Position numbers and translations under genes: made by a program. A stretch of DNA of 64,000 nucleotides from Balaenoptera acutorostrata. Its lineage: Eukaryota > Chordata > Mammalia > Artiodactyla > Balaenopteridae. A model generated the notes under the pieces. It was given only the letters and a program-made list of their open reading frames with translations, was not told the origin of the DNA and did no database searches. Location: assembly GCF_949987535.1 (NCBI RefSeq), contig NC_080073.1:25912116-25976115 (forward strand), written 5' to 3'. Positions 1 through 12,157 of the stretch are shown one piece after another (position 1 is the stretch's first letter; each line of letters opens with the position of its first letter).

Positions 1-480
1 ATTCTCTAGTAGGTCTGACGTGGACCACCACTCTTAATCATGATGCTGACCCTCTTTACTGGCGGTTCCAGGTTTGGGGGTCTATCTTTCCTGAGCTTGT
101 ACTTTGCATTTTCCTACGTATATATATACACATAGAAGGTAAGTAACATTGTTGTGTGTTTTTCTCACAGACCATTTTCTCCTTGATTACTCACAGCCAG
201 GACTTGTGGGAGAGAAGAACTCCTTATTACAACTGAGGTTGGGAATTTGAGACCGTCTTCTCCCTGCTGCATTTCCTTTCGCAGAAACCAAAGCTTCACC
301 TTCTACACCCTGTGCCCTTTGCCCCTTCCTACCTTATCTTTTCTTGTTTGTGGATCGTTTTGCCTTTATTTGAAATGTCAGTACTGTTTGCCATGCCTTC
401 TGGGGGCAGCTTGCACATAGTCCAGGGAGGTAGGCAGCGAATCATGTGATCTACACCTTCCACAGCCATGATGAATCAGT
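1..480. other. Non-coding sequence, no feature recognised
   Basis: There is no convincing ORF, SINE or L1 here. A short TATATATATACACA run sits near 120-132. The base composition is ordinary for mammalian intergenic or intronic DNA. Confidence 0.5.
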
Positions 481-492
481 TACGGTGAGCAC

Positions 493-549
493 TTGACCTT
501 CAAGGTCATAATGTAGAGTTGGGACTGGCCGCCATCTTGGGTCACGTGC
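493..549. promoter_or_regulatory. Motif cluster: nuclear-receptor site, YY1-like site, E-box
   Basis: TGACCTTCAAGGTCA near 494-508 is a near-palindrome with an AGGTCA half-site on each strand. Each half-site carries the TNA extension (TCAAGGTCA, TGAAGGTCA) preferred by monomeric receptors such as ERR and SF-1. GCCGCCATCTTGG at 528-540 matches the YY1 consensus. GTCACGTG at about 541-548 contains a perfect CACGTG E-box. All three fit in under 60 bases. No CpG island or exon adjoins them, so an LTR-borne or distal element is as likely as a promoter. Motif matches are seen directly; function is inferred. Confidence 0.4.
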
Positions 550-559
550 AAGATAAGTA

Positions 560-2500
560 AGTGGATGCAGCGGCCTGAGTGAGACAGCGCGGGCACCTCT
601 GTTCTTGGTTTTTTGGTTCTAATGCCTGTGTCACCAGGCTAATCTCTGTTGCCTAAACTTGGATTCCATAACCTTTTCTTTTCTTTTTTCCTTAGTTGAG
701 TTAAACTGAGTGAGTTTCTGTTACGTGAATCCAAAAGAGTTTTTACTTCGTGTTGTCTAATCAGGTAATTAAACTCTTTGAGCCTGTAGTCCCTGTGTGC
801 CTTTCAAAGCACAGGATACTGCCTAGTACATTGTAAGTATTCTGTAAATGGGTGTTTCTCGATAATGGAGATTTTATGGAGTGAGAATTATCTTGACCTG
901 TCGATTCAGGTTGTACTTCGTTTCACTGGGAGAGAGAGGCCATGTGGCAGTAACAGGAATCATTCATTTGTTCATCCAAAGACATTGCTTCCAGATAACA
1001 GAAATTGAAAAGTAAGGCAAGGCCCAGCTTCTGACCTTGGGAGGCTCCCTGTCTCGCAGGCGAGATAGCCATGGACAGCAGATAAATTAGAGTTTGATTG
1101 GTGAGTGTAGCCCAAACAAAATGTTCCCTCCCTACATCTGCTGTGATTGTCGTTCCTTTTTGCAAAATCCAATAACTCTGGCCAACTGGGTGTAAATACC
1201 AGCACTGCTGCTAGCCCAGGCCTACCCACGGATCTGTGATTAGGACGCCGTCTCCTGGTGATGGAGGAAGTGTCCCTTACCTTTACCCCCAACTAATTGT
1301 AATGTAGAATTCCTCCGTTCTGCATTATCATTGTTCACTTCAAACGAATCACTGACACTTGCTTATTCTACGCTATTAGTCATGTCTGAAGTTCAAAATT
1401 GGTTCCCATTTGTCTCTGTTGCATGGGTAGGACACTTTACACAATGCTGGAATGTCTTTCAGTCCCCTTTCCCAGATATCACGAGTTGGAATATGTTCAA
1501 ATCAAAGGATTTTCCCTTCCTCTTGTTCTCCCCTCAGACGGAGGACCAAGTGGCATCCTTGCTACCATCCCCTGCATCCCAATTCAAAAACTTACCTTGT
1601 TTCCCATGGGGAAGGTCCAAGCCTCTGTCACTGATTAATGAATTTATTGAATGAACTATTATTAATTACTGAAAGATGAATTTGTAATTTAACATATATT
1701 GCTGAGTATCCACCATGGACCATGCCTCAGGCGAGGTCCTGGGGACAGTGCAGAATAAAGTCAACCCAGTCAGCGCCCGTCCTCTGGAGCTTGGTGTCCA
1801 GTGACGAAGACCACTGGGAATTAGCAAGTAATATGAGGGTAAATCACAAAGGGCCGATGGATCTGGAGTGTCTAAAAACATATCACAAGGTCGCACTGAA
1901 GCGAGAGTGCTGTACGAGTGAATGAGGTGCAGGAGGGGAAAGCATTTGGATTCAGGGGCTAATGTGTCCAAAGGCCCCAAGCTGGGAGGCACAGCCTAAA
2001 TAACCTGGTGGCCGCACCTGGAAGGCTCAGGAAATGAGAACAACTGTGCATCAAATTGTCACCTTTCAGAAAACAAATGCTCTGCTTTAACCAGAATAAC
2101 TGGCTGGTGGGTGAGAAACCCATGATCAAAACAAATGCCTCAGTTGTCACTGAACTGGAAACTGTTTTATTGACGTAAAGATATGTAAAAATATGAGTGA
2201 CGATTCTCAAGCAGCCCCTCCTCCCTCCCCTGTCCTCTTCTCCCTCCCAGTCATCAGAACTTCACACAACCCTGAGCTTTCCAGGGGGTCTTCTCAACAA
2301 AAAAGAGCCACTGAGGCCCGAAGGGTCCTGGTTTATTTTGTGAACCTTTTGCCTCCCTGTCTGGGTGGAGACGGAAATTACAAAAATCCCGAAGAGCAAG
2401 ATTTAGGAGAAAATAAGCAGAATTTTCAGTCAAGTTGGAAAACTGCTGCTGTTCGCTGAGGCTGTTTCTCTTGGCTTTGATTTGTGACTGTTTCTTCATC
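560..2500. other. Non-coding sequence without recognised genes
   Basis: This is mixed-composition DNA with only short chance ORFs on both strands and no recent repeat. An ATC trinucleotide run lies at about 2497-2510. I see no splice-flanked reading frame. Confidence 0.5.
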
Positions 2501-2509
2501 ATCATCATC

Positions 2510-2645
2510 ACTGTAGTACTAGCAATTAACACTTAATAGTCAGTACCTCAGTGCCAGGCATCGTGCTAAGAAGTGCACATGGATCATCTTATTTAATCCT
2601 AACAAAACCCCATAAGATGGGGACTGTTAGGTTGATCAATGTGAA
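2510..2645 (-). repeat. MIR SINE fragment
   Basis: The stretch GTGCCAGGCATCGTGCTAAG followed by CTTATTTAATCCTAACAAAA and a CCCATAAGATGGGGACT block is the antisense form of the MIR core. It is an old mammal-wide SINE with no functional implication by itself. Confidence 0.7.
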
Positions 2646-3344
2646 ACTGTCAATATTCAACCATTTCTTGACCTGCAAAAATGATCATTTCGTATGGTTG
2701 AACCAGGGCTTTGCAAAAATTGTCCATGTTTTCATAATTGGGGAATGGCTGAGCTGAGATGCGTACCGGGCAATGTGTTGTACCAAAGTGACTGTGTTCT
2801 TTGGCCTGACTTGAGAGCAGAAGGGAAAGGGAGATTAAATACCATAAAGGTTCTATATTTTTCTTCCCCTGTCCTAGTTTACTACTCTGTGTGTCTCGTG
2901 GGTTAAGAGAGGAGAGAAAAGTCAGAAGATGCTAAAGGCTGAACGTATTCCAACAATCCTTACCCTTGCCACTCTGCTGCCCCGTTCCCACCCCGACTCC
3001 ATCAAAAACTGGTTTTCCCCACAAAGGGAATCATTAGCACATGCTACCTCCAAGTCCAGGGAAGTGGTGACCGCAAGCACAGCCAGACCCAGGTCCCTGA
3101 ACAATGCTGAGAAAAATCTGTCTCTGCACCTCTCCACTCTCCTTTCCACTATCTGTTCCAGGTCCACAGCCCACTGCCTAATATCCCCACCAGAGAGAGA
3201 GAGAAGGAGGAAGGAGGGACGGGGTGGGGAATGCCGCTTGCTCAGTACTTCCAATAAAATCCTAGCAAAGATTCCCATCAGCCTGGACAGGTAGTGTGCC
3301 CATGCCTGGATTAGCAGTCATCCCGGCTGTATCTTGCTGAGGGC

Positions 3345-3540
3345 GTGTAAAGCATTCTTTACGTGCCTCATCTTAACGCTTCCTCATAACAGCCCTACAG
3401 AGGTTGGGGGGGAGGGTATTATTATCATCCCATTTTACAGACGGAAAGACTGAGGCACAGAAGTGCTTAGGTAAGTGGCCCAAGGTCGCCCAGCTAGTAG
3501 ACTCTGGCCCCAGCATATCATGTACCTCTCTGACTCACGT
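3345..3540 (-). repeat. MIR SINE
   Basis: CCCATTTTACAGACGGAAAG, ACTGAGGCACAGAAG and GGCCCAAGGTCGCCCAGCTAG occur in the order of an antisense MIR, ending in the tRNA-related part. Ends are approximate. Confidence 0.75.
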
Positions 3541-3959
3541 CATGGAATGCACCATTGGGGAGCTGAGGCTCAGATGCCCAGCCCTGGAGTGGGGAGCAGG
3601 GGTGCAGCCTCACCTGTGTGGGTCCAGGCCCCCCCCCCAGTCACCTGAACTGAGGGATGGGAGAAGATGATTCCCCAAAGGAAACCTGGGTGCTCTTAAC
3701 CGGAGGAAGAGGGGCTGGGTGTGGGCAGGAAACCACAACTGCCCTCCACAGTGAGACTCTAGCAAAGTTTTTGACAGAGAGGGTATTTTTCTCTCCAGTC
3801 TGATGTTGGATCCCCATTTCAAAGAACAGTAGGCTATAAAAAGGCAAGGGAAGGAAGTATTCATTAAAAGGTCCCTGCGGGCTCTGAGATCAGAAAGAAC
3901 AAAGAAAATCGTAGTGAGGGAGGCTCGCAGCCTGGTCTAAACTTCAGGGGCTCTGGGGC

Positions 3960-4140
3960 AGGACAGAGGTTCAGCCTGAGGACCTTGGACAGGGATGGAA
4001 CCTCTCTAACTCCATCTTCCTTGTTTGTCAAATGGCGATAAAATACCGACCTCTCGGGTTTCTTGACAGCATTAGGTGTTCTAATACATGACAGTTCCTT
4101 AGTCCTGTGCTTGGCGTGTGGCGCATTTTCAATAAATAGT
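3960..4140 (+). repeat. MIR SINE fragment
   Basis: TTGTCAAATGGCGATAAAAT and a tail of TGTGCTTGGCGTGTGGCGC followed by TTCAATAAATAG follow the sense MIR 3' half. Confidence 0.6.
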
Positions 4141-4689
4141 ACTGTTTGTAGTTAATGTTGTTGCCAAGACTATTTAGATATGAGTGTCCTTGTGATCCTT
4201 CCTCTTAGGCCAAGGGTCTCATTTGCTCCTCTCAAATCTTTGGTTCCTTTTTTAGAATCACAGGTTCAAGGACTTTGTCTAGTACCTACAACCCTAGAAG
4301 TCCTGGTGGTACTTTTCCAGAACTTAAGTTGTTTTTCCTTTGTGGGGGAGGGGCAGCGCAGCTGAGTCAGCAGGGCCTCCTCTGATCGGCTTCATCTGTT
4401 TCTGTCGGATGCTGGAGAAACAAGAGCCCATGTAGTCCTTTGGTCCACAGTGATCAAATGGCAGTGTCCTCTAGCGCTCCCACTGGCCTTCTGTGGGCAT
4501 CTCGTGAGATGCTTCACGATCCAAGCCCAGTGGCCTCTGGCAGCCATTCTGGGCTCAGCTTCTAGAACCCTCTTGCTCTATCTTGCCTTCTCTTTGGATC
4601 CTGCCTCTCCTCTCCTCTGGCTTGACACTGTAGACTTCCCGAGTGTCCTGACTGATACAGATCAGTCAGGTGTCTTTTTGTTGCCAACG

Positions 4690-5430
4690 ACAGAAACCCA
4701 ATTGAAACGGACTTAAACAATTAAAGTAAGTGAAAAGTCAGGACACAGCAGGATTCAGGGACTCCAACGATATTATCACATTTATGTCTCCAACTCTTGC
4801 CTTTGCTCTCTTTTCTGGTGGCTTCATTCAGGCAGACTTGTCCCATCAGGTGGTAAAGCGGCCACCAGGGAAGGTGGCTTACACCGCGTGATTGCACGAA
4901 GGCTCCCAATTCGGCACCCTTCCTGCATGCCTACCCTCAGCCGGTGACTTTGCATCCATCCCCGATGTTGGGCGTGACCGTGTAACCTCTTTTGGCCAAA
5001 AGAAGATGGTTGGAAATGACAGTGCGCCAGTTTCGAGCCTCGCCCTTAAGAAGAATTGCCTGCTCTTATGCTTCTGGAATCAGCGTGAGGATATGCCGCA
5101 GGTAGCCTGCTGGTCCTGGAGGGAAAAAAGACTTTTAGAGCAGAGCTGCCCCGCTGACCACAGATGTGAGCCAGAGGCAGAAGCATGCCATCGAATCCAC
5201 AGAGCTGTCAGTGTGACATCAGTGCTTACTGTCGTGTGCCCCTGAGCTGTGGGAGGGTCTGTGATGTAGCCTCGTGGCCATAGGTGAGGGATGCACAAGC
5301 TATTCTCCCAACCACCGCTCCTAGAAGAGAACTTTTCCTTCCTGATGGTTCCAACAAAAATCCCAAGATTGATTTCAATTGGCCAGACTTAGGTCTCTTC
5401 CTAGAGCTGGGGTGAGGGGAAAGAGAAGAA
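4690..5430. repeat. Old interspersed repeat, apparently split by an LTR-like segment
   Basis: The left part (about 4690-4890: GACAGAAACCCAATTGAAAC, then GGTGGCTTCATTCAGGCAG) and the right part (about 5335-5400: GATGGTTCCAACAAAAATCC, then TTGGCCAGACTTAGG) look like consecutive pieces of one old repeat of which I remember the consensus but not the name. The segment between (about 4890-5260) has the wording of a MaLR-type LTR 3' half, for example GAGCAGAGCTGCCCCGCTGA. The nested reading is an inference. Confidence 0.4.
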
Positions 5431-5649
5431 TCTAGAACCAAGACATAATTTGCTGAAAGTGAAGAAGCAGTGATCTCCCACAGGAAAATCATGCTGCTCT
5501 TACCCGAAGAAGGTAGAAAGGATGCGAGCAGGCAGGGTGACTGACTCTCAATACCCCATCCCTGAAGAGGACGTAGAAACCTGTATCCTTGGCCCATGTT
5601 AAGCCAGGAACCACGCTTGTTCATGTCTACACCCATCTGTGTAGGGTGG

Positions 5650-6900
5650 AGCTCAACCGGAGCTAAGAACCAGCCATCACTTGGCCAGGTAGGGAGGCCC
5701 AGGACACAGTGTTTGATGAGCCACCCAAATTAACATGACCTTGTCCCTAACTTCCATCCCTTTCCAGGCTGGAATGGGTAAGGCGGCTTCAGCCAGCTGG
5801 CAGGTTACTACTTGGCAACTCGCCCTCCTTCCCCACCATGCCAGCTCCACTTGGAGGTGAAAAGTAGTGGCCGGAATAATTGCTGGGTCCACACCTGGAC
5901 CTGATTGAGAGCCGTTCTTTCTTTCCAGCCCCAGTCCTCAATTGCACTCTTGGGGCTCTCATCTCTGGTGGGGCTCGCGCCCTGCTGCCTCTCTGTCTTT
6001 GAGAGAGAAGTAAACTGAATTGGAAGCATCACATGCAGTAAATATAACCCCTTTGCCCTTTTTCATGGGGTCATTCAACTTCTTGCTGAATATCATTTAA
6101 AATGAAGTTGAATTAAAAACTCAGGTGGCTATATTTTGCTTGCTTCCTCCAAATCCCACCTTCTCTCTTGACCTTTTCCCTGCTCTGTTTAGTGGCTGCT
6201 ATCTTTAAGGAATGACTTTTGGCTCCAAGATATTCATGGGGAACTTTTGATGGACAGCACACCGGGAAAGGACAAATTTCTGTCTCATTCTGGCAGTATC
6301 ATACCCCACAGCTTCACGACAGCCTGTGCTTTCTCCAGGGCTTCTGTCAGGTAGAAGCACTTAGAGATGTAAAGAGAAAGTACCTTTTCTCTCTTCCTCA
6401 GGGGTCACCCATCACACTCCACCCCGCACCCTCCCTTAAATGCCACATCTCCCTGTGGGGCGGGGAGAGGATGCTGGGAGAAGGCGTGGGTGAGGGAAAG
6501 CAAACACTGGTCCATGTATTCGCTCCGATTTCACCATTAGGGATGAGACAATAGCTCTTGTGAACACGAGCAGGCAGTGTTCAATGCAGCTTTCTTCCCC
6601 TCCTCAATGCAGCTTTGATCCAGCCAGGGCTACCCGGAAGGAATTTCAGTGTAACTGGGGCAGCCCAACCCGGGAACCACGTCTCATTCTGTGTAGGGGC
6701 GGCTCCTCTCATGACTTGGGAGGTTATTAGGACCGAGCTTGGACCATTCCATGAACGTGCGGCACTCGCATCCCACCAGCAGCTCCGCACACCAGGCTGA
6801 TCGCATTTAGCACATAGCCTTGCTCTAGGTACGATGGCTGGTGCCAGTTATTAAACTGTCGTCTCTCAGCCTCAAAGTCACCCCTGTTTGGTGGCCGGAA
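5650..6900. other. Non-coding sequence without recognised features
   Basis: No ORF has coding character and no recent repeat is present. Composition is near average for a mammal. Confidence 0.45.
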
Positions 6901-6941
6901 CGGTCCTTTCCCCCAGCCAGCTGGTGCCATGCTAGGTTCTG

Positions 6942-6957
6942 CCACTAGGGGGTGCCA
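6942..6957 (+). promoter_or_regulatory. CTCF-like binding motif
   Basis: GCCACTAGGGGGTGCCAGAG spans 6941-6960 and fits the CTCF core (CCANNAGGGGGCGC) with a single T for C in the last core triplet. Flanking bases also fit (G before CCA, AG after). CTCF sites organise chromatin loops, and this one would lie about 19 kb upstream of the CpG island. Binding is not shown by sequence alone. Confidence 0.5.
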
Positions 6958-6999
6958 GAGGGGGATTGCCAAACTGGAGGGCAGAGAAGGGACTTTCCT

Positions 7000-8270
7000 T
7001 CTAGTTGCCATGGGCTTCCTTCTGGCAGAGCCAAAGGTCTCTAGCTTTTTTCAACACTCCCAGTGCCAGCCTCTTCATCATGTCTCCACCCCATGATTTA
7101 CAAAACTCTCCTACTTTTAAAACAACCTCTGGGTTTTTCAAACAATCCCGCCTCTCTGTGTACAGTTTCACTCACAACAAAGAAGAGAAACATCAACAGC
7201 TGGTCCAGTAAGGGAGGGGTCTCTTCCCACGTAAAGATCCAGTTTCTTCCCTGGGTGGCAGGGGGCATACAGCTAAGAAGATAAAAAAATGACCTTTCAC
7301 CTTCGGGAACAGTAATGTAAGATTAATTTGAGGCTTTGAAACTAATGAGTTGGCTTGTCCTGGTGCAGCACCCCGTGAATAACACGGTGTTTGCAGAGCT
7401 GGCAACCCAGTGATCTTTTTCCTGGGGCTGGGGAGAAAGGAGGGATAAGAAAGAAACTCATTTTTAAAAACAAACCTCAGAGGAGAGAGATCCCCATAAA
7501 GCTGGTATTAGAGGAAGAAAAAAACCAAAAAAACAAAAAACAGAGTGTGCGAATTATGTACCTTTAATCTGCTTAGCTTTTCACTGTCGGAGAGCTGAAG
7601 GGCTCACCCAGGCAAGAGTATTGTGCGGTAGTTAAATCCATGAACTTGGAGTGCATCCCTCGGGGTCTAGGCCTGATTTGCGGCTGTCTAGCTGTGTGAT
7701 CTTGGACATGTTTTCCCACTGTGTTTCAGGGAGGTTTGGATTAGAGAACGCATGGAAAGCATGTACGTTCAGGCCAGGAATCTGGTTATTTTTGCATCTT
7801 TGATGATGATTGAGAGAGGCAGGAACAACTTGAGGGTGCTTTATCCACGCACTGGGAAGGCTGAGTTTTCTGCTCTGCCAAAAGGAAATGTCTAAGAGCA
7901 GAAGACCAAAGCAGAATCAGGCTGATGCAAATCATGGGGAAACTGGTTTCCGCACCACCCAAGAAAGAACCCTCTCACAGTCTAGCTGACCGACAATGGG
8001 CATGGCTGACAGAGGGGAGGCAACGAGTGCCCCATCCTTGGAAGTAATCAAGCAGGAGCTCTTTCCACTATATTAAAGGATGGGTTGGATCATTTCTAAA
8101 GATCCTTCTCCCTGTTCACATTCCGGATATTCTGCTTGTTAAATGCGTTGCCTGGGGTCTCAGAGCCTGGGTTGCCTTATCTGTGAATCAGGCTGATGGT
8201 GCTACTGGCCTCCCTCTTACAATCTCTCTCCCTTTTTTCTTCACGCCTTCGCTTCAACACAGTGAGGATC
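7000..8270. other. Non-coding sequence, one possible MIR remnant
   Basis: An A-rich tract lies at 7515-7543. About 7640-7735 contains GTCTAGCTGTGTGATCTTGG, which resembles the MIR tRNA-related segment. A perfect octamer ATGCAAAT lies at 7925-7932. There is no coding signal. Confidence 0.45.
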
Positions 8271-8274
8271 ATGA

Positions 8275-8660
8275 AGGTAGACACTGTGCTAGGCTCTGGG
8301 GATACCAAAAGGAAGTAGATGGTATATAGACACTGCCTTGGAAAAACTCAAGCATATAGTGAGGGAGACAGATGAACAGAACATTATAAAGCAGTTCCAC
8401 AGATGCACTGAGAGAGCTACGTATTGAGTATTTGGGAAGCACAGGGGAGGGGCATCTAACTCAGTCAGGATGAGGTGGGGAAGGGACATCAGAGAATGTT
8501 TCCTGGAGGAGATGCTGTAGGAATTGGATGCTGGGAGTGTTTGCTTTGGAAGCAGAGTAAACACTATGATCAAGGCCCCGGGGTCAGAAACAGTGTGACG
8601 TACAGGGAACTGTACCAAAGGCAGTGCCGGTGGGATACAAAACATCAGGTGAGTGTGATG
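8275..8660 (-). repeat. L2 LINE 3' fragment
   Basis: CACTGTGCTAGGCTCTGGGG followed by an AGTGAGGGAGACAGATGAAC block and TTCCTGGAGGAGATGCTG is the antisense reading of the L2 3' end (sense: cacctcctcagagaggcc, then ggcacatagtaggtgc). It is an ancient inactive LINE relic. Confidence 0.65.
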
Positions 8661-8669
8661 GGAGACGAG

Positions 8670-10080
8670 ATGAAGAGAGAGGAACTAGATGACAGATGCC
8701 CTTATCTTCATGCTAAGGAATGTGAACTTGGATCGTGTAAATGATGAATTGTCAATGCCTGGTTTAAATCGGCGTGTTCAGGTTTCTGTTTTAGAGAGAC
8801 CTCCTGGGAGCTTATGTGGAAGAGAAATTAGGAACCAACAAAGTTGGACCATCAGTTGGCCGACTTTTGAACCCTGGAAGTCATCTAAGCCAGAAGTGGC
8901 AATGCCATGAACCAGGCCTCTCATGGAGTTGCAGCAAGGATGCCATGGTGGGATGCCCAGGGAAGCTCCTAGTAAAACATGAACTGCTTCCCAAATGTAC
9001 AAGATCCTTATAACTATGATCTCTCTATAAAACTTTGGTTTGGGGGGGGCCGTCATATAAACTGAGTCCACTCATCACTTACCACGCAGTGGCAATAAAA
9101 GCCGTGCATGTCATCCAAACCAGTATAAATGGTACTTGTGCTTAACAAGAGCCTTTAAAAAGGTAATGAAACCACTGGCTTGAGAAATAATTTTGCAGAT
9201 ACTTCTGGGATACAAAGTGTTCCATTCCAAGACTGAATATTGGTGCTGCTGGGAAGGACAGGGGAGAAAAGCACAAGATTAGATTTCACACAGACAAACT
9301 AAGAGGGCAGACGATGGTCTTTGAATGAAACTTCTGATGGATTTGGCACTGGAGGCACGAGAGGGCACTGGAGGTGGGCCCAGATGTCTCAGATTTGCTG
9401 AACTGTTTTTGCAGACAGTTGGACATTTACCAGGATATTTTGGATCTTGCAGACGTGCCCTGGAATGCCTCATCTCAGGGAAGGCGAGAAGAGTCTCTCA
9501 GGCAAGTGTGGTGTCTGCTTCTCGTGCTGTTTATGGCAGAGCTGAAAACTGTCTTCGAAATTAACGATAGATGTGCATAAATCTTCTTCAGTTACCTAGC
9601 AACTAATACAAGACAGCGCAGAGGTTCACAGGGCTGGGAGGAGGCGAACCTGTTTTAGGAATACCTGGGAGCATCTTGGTGATACTTGGGGATTGCTGGG
9701 AGGGAAGAAAAGAAACATGACTAATTAAATGTTTGCATTTCTTTCTTTCTCTTTTATTTCTCATAAAAATAGAATCAGATAACAAAAACCTTTCCTAAAT
9801 CCCTGAGGTTTCTAGCAAAGTGAGGGTTTACAGAGACTAGATAATTTGTGAGCCCTCTTCCAAAGCTAAATTTCTGGCTGTAAACTAGCTGTGTGACCTC
9901 ATGTATAAAATAATAGATCTGATTAGGGAAATTGTAAAGTTTCACTCATATTTCCAGGATGTATGGGGTGATAGGGTTTTTAGATTTCAGTTTTGTTGAA
10001 TCAAAGATATGTGTCCTTAGTCAAAGTGGATTTTTTCAAAGGAAGAGGTGTTGAAATAATGAAGTCATGAAGTATGTGAC
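8670..10080. other. Non-coding sequence without recognised genes
   Basis: Several short open frames overlap at 9279-9580, but none has splice sites or a recognisable domain. I see nothing else to support. Confidence 0.45.
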
Positions 10081-10084
10081 TTAA

Positions 10085-10135
10085 CACACACACACATGTT
10101 CTCTGTGTGTATGTGTATATATATGTGTGTATTTT
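10085..10135. repeat. CA/TG and TA simple repeat
   Basis: ACACACACACACATG is followed after a short spacer by TGTGTGTATGTGTATATATA. It is an imperfect dinucleotide microsatellite. Confidence 0.8.
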
Positions 10136-10549
10136 ATTTATAAAAATTAGTCTATACATTAAGCCTTGGGTTACAAATTCAATACTACAGGGCCTGGCAG
10201 GTGACACTGATGAATTCTGTGCCCAGGGACCATAGTGAGCCAGACGTCTGGGCAGTTGCTAGGTGGCCCCGGCTGAACACGACCATAAGAGAATAGGACC
10301 CGGCATTGCCAGATCTTTTGATTCTTCAAAAAAGGCAGAACTCCAGAATCCATGTAGCACCTCCTATTTTTAAAATATTGACAACCAATTTGAAGTTTTA
10401 AAAAGCATTGTGTGGGCTAAACAAAGCAAGTCTGCCTTAAAGCAAAAAGCTCTGAGCGCTTAGTTCTCTTTTTAAAAATTGTATGGTTGCTCATGACCCA
10501 CTTTATGTGATGGGATGGAGATGAGGTCGCCCAGGCCACGGGCTAATAG

Positions 10550-10745
10550 TGTTCATCCAGTGCTTCTACATCCTGTGCTAGGTGATTTTCACATTTGTCA
10601 TCCTCAGTGTCCGCCCAGAGGTGGGTGTTACTTATCACAGGAGTTAGGGTCTTTATTTTCAATATAAGGATGCTGAGAGCCACATACGTCAAGGTTATAC
10701 TGAAGGTCACTTAGCTCCTGAGTCCTGTGTCTCCAAATCAGTCTC
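10550..10745 (-). repeat. MIR SINE fragment
   Basis: CCTGTGCTAGGTGATTTTCA, CCCAGAGGTGGGTGTTACTT and GAAGGTCACTTAGCTCCTGA occur in antisense MIR order. Ends are approximate. Confidence 0.55.
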
Positions 10746-11137
10746 ATTTCTCTGACTCTACAGCTGCCTGCTCTTAAGGGGTTGACTCTCCTGGAATAAA
10801 AGGGGAGTGTTTCTTATTTTTATAAGGAAAAAATCGTTTTCACAGAATTTCTCTTAAGAAGAGTTAGGGAGCTGTATTTGTTTGCTGGAGCTGCCATAAC
10901 AAAGCACCACAAACTGGGTGGCTTAAACATCAGAAATTCATTCTCTCACGATTCTGGAGCCTGGAAGTCTGAGATCAAGGTGTCAGCAAGATTGGTTTCT
11001 TCTGAAGTGTCTCTCCTGGCATGTGATGACTGACTGTCTTCTCCCTGTGTCTTCCCATGATGTTCCCTCTGTGTGTCTGTGTACTAATCTCCTCTTCTTA
11101 AAAGGACACAGTCATATTGGATTAAAGCCCACCCATG

Positions 11138-11154
11138 TGACCTCATTTTATCTT
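11138..11154 (+). repeat. Target-site duplication, left copy (L1)
   Basis: TGACCTCATTTTATCTT is repeated exactly at 12141-12157 and brackets the L1. Confidence 0.9.
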
Positions 11155-11531
11155 TTTTTTTTTTAATTTTTATGTAATTTTTAAAGGTTACTTTCCATTT
11201 ACAGTTATTACAAATTTTGGCTCTCTTCCCCTTGTTGTGCAGTACATCCTTGAGCCTATCTTACACCCAGTAGTTCGTACCTCCCACTCCTCCACCCTTA
11301 TACTGCCCCTCCCTGCCCCCCACTGGTAACTGCTAGCTTGTTCTCTATATCTGTGAGTCGGCTTCTTTTATGTTATATTCACTAGTTTGTTGTATTTTTT
11401 AGATTCCACATATATGTGATATCATACAGTATTTATCTTACTCTGTCTGACTTATTTCACTTAGCATAATACCCTCCATGTTGCTGCAAATGGAAAAATT
11501 TCATTTTTTTTATGGCTGAGTAGTATTCCAT

Positions 11532-11614
<83 letters not shown>

Positions 11615-12140
11615 CTCATCTTCTTTATCCATTCATCTGTTGATGGAAACTTAGGTTGTTTCCATGTCGTGGCTCTTGTAAATAATGCTGCTATGAACGT
11701 TGGGGTGTGTATCTTTTTGAATTAGTGTTTTTGGAATATATAACCAGAGTAGAATTGCTGCATCATATGGTAGTTCTATTTTCAGTTTTTTTTAGAAACC
11801 TCCATACTGTTTTCCACAGTGGCTGCACCAATTTACATTCCCACCAACAGTGTACAAGTGTTCCCTTTTCTCCACATCCTCAGCAGCATTTGTTATTTGT
11901 GTTCTTTTTGATGGTGGCCATTCTGACAGGGGTGAGGTGATATCTCATTGTGGTTTTGATTTGCGTTTCCCCGATGACTAGCGAAGTTGAGCATCTTTTC
12001 ATGTGCCTGTCGGCCATCTGCATTTCTTCTTTGGAAAAATGTCTATTCAGTTCTTCTGCCCATTTTTTAATCAGGTTGTTTGTTTCTTTGATGCTGAGTT
12101 GTATGACCTGTTTATATATGTTAGATATTAATCCCTTATC
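11155..12140 (-). mobile_element. 5'-truncated L1 retrotransposon (3' UTR and ORF2 C-terminus)
   Basis: The element reads on the minus strand. It starts with its poly-A (T-run at 11155-11164), then a 3' UTR, then the C-terminal end of ORF2 across about 11460-12140. The minus frame 11880-12149 shows the typical [18 protein letters not shown] and YHLTPVRMA motifs of the L1 ORF2 carboxy-terminal region. The body is only about 1 kb against about 6 kb for a full L1, so it is dead on arrival. The ORF2 frame runs into the flanking duplication at its truncated end. Confidence 0.93.
11532..11608. repeat. (TG)n(TA)n microsatellite inside the L1
   Basis: About 22 bases of TG are followed by more than 50 bases of uninterrupted AT. 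It grew from the GTGT/ATAT seed of the L1 at this position. It is likely length-polymorphic and hard to assemble. Confidence 0.95.
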
Positions 12141-12157
12141 TGACCTCATTTTATCTT
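12141..12157 (+). repeat. Target-site duplication, right copy (L1)
   Basis: This is a perfect 17 bp match to 11138-11154. Confidence 0.9.

Noticed and set aside
11531..11725. ORF over the TG/TA microsatellite
   Set aside because: Simple-sequence frame inside an L1.
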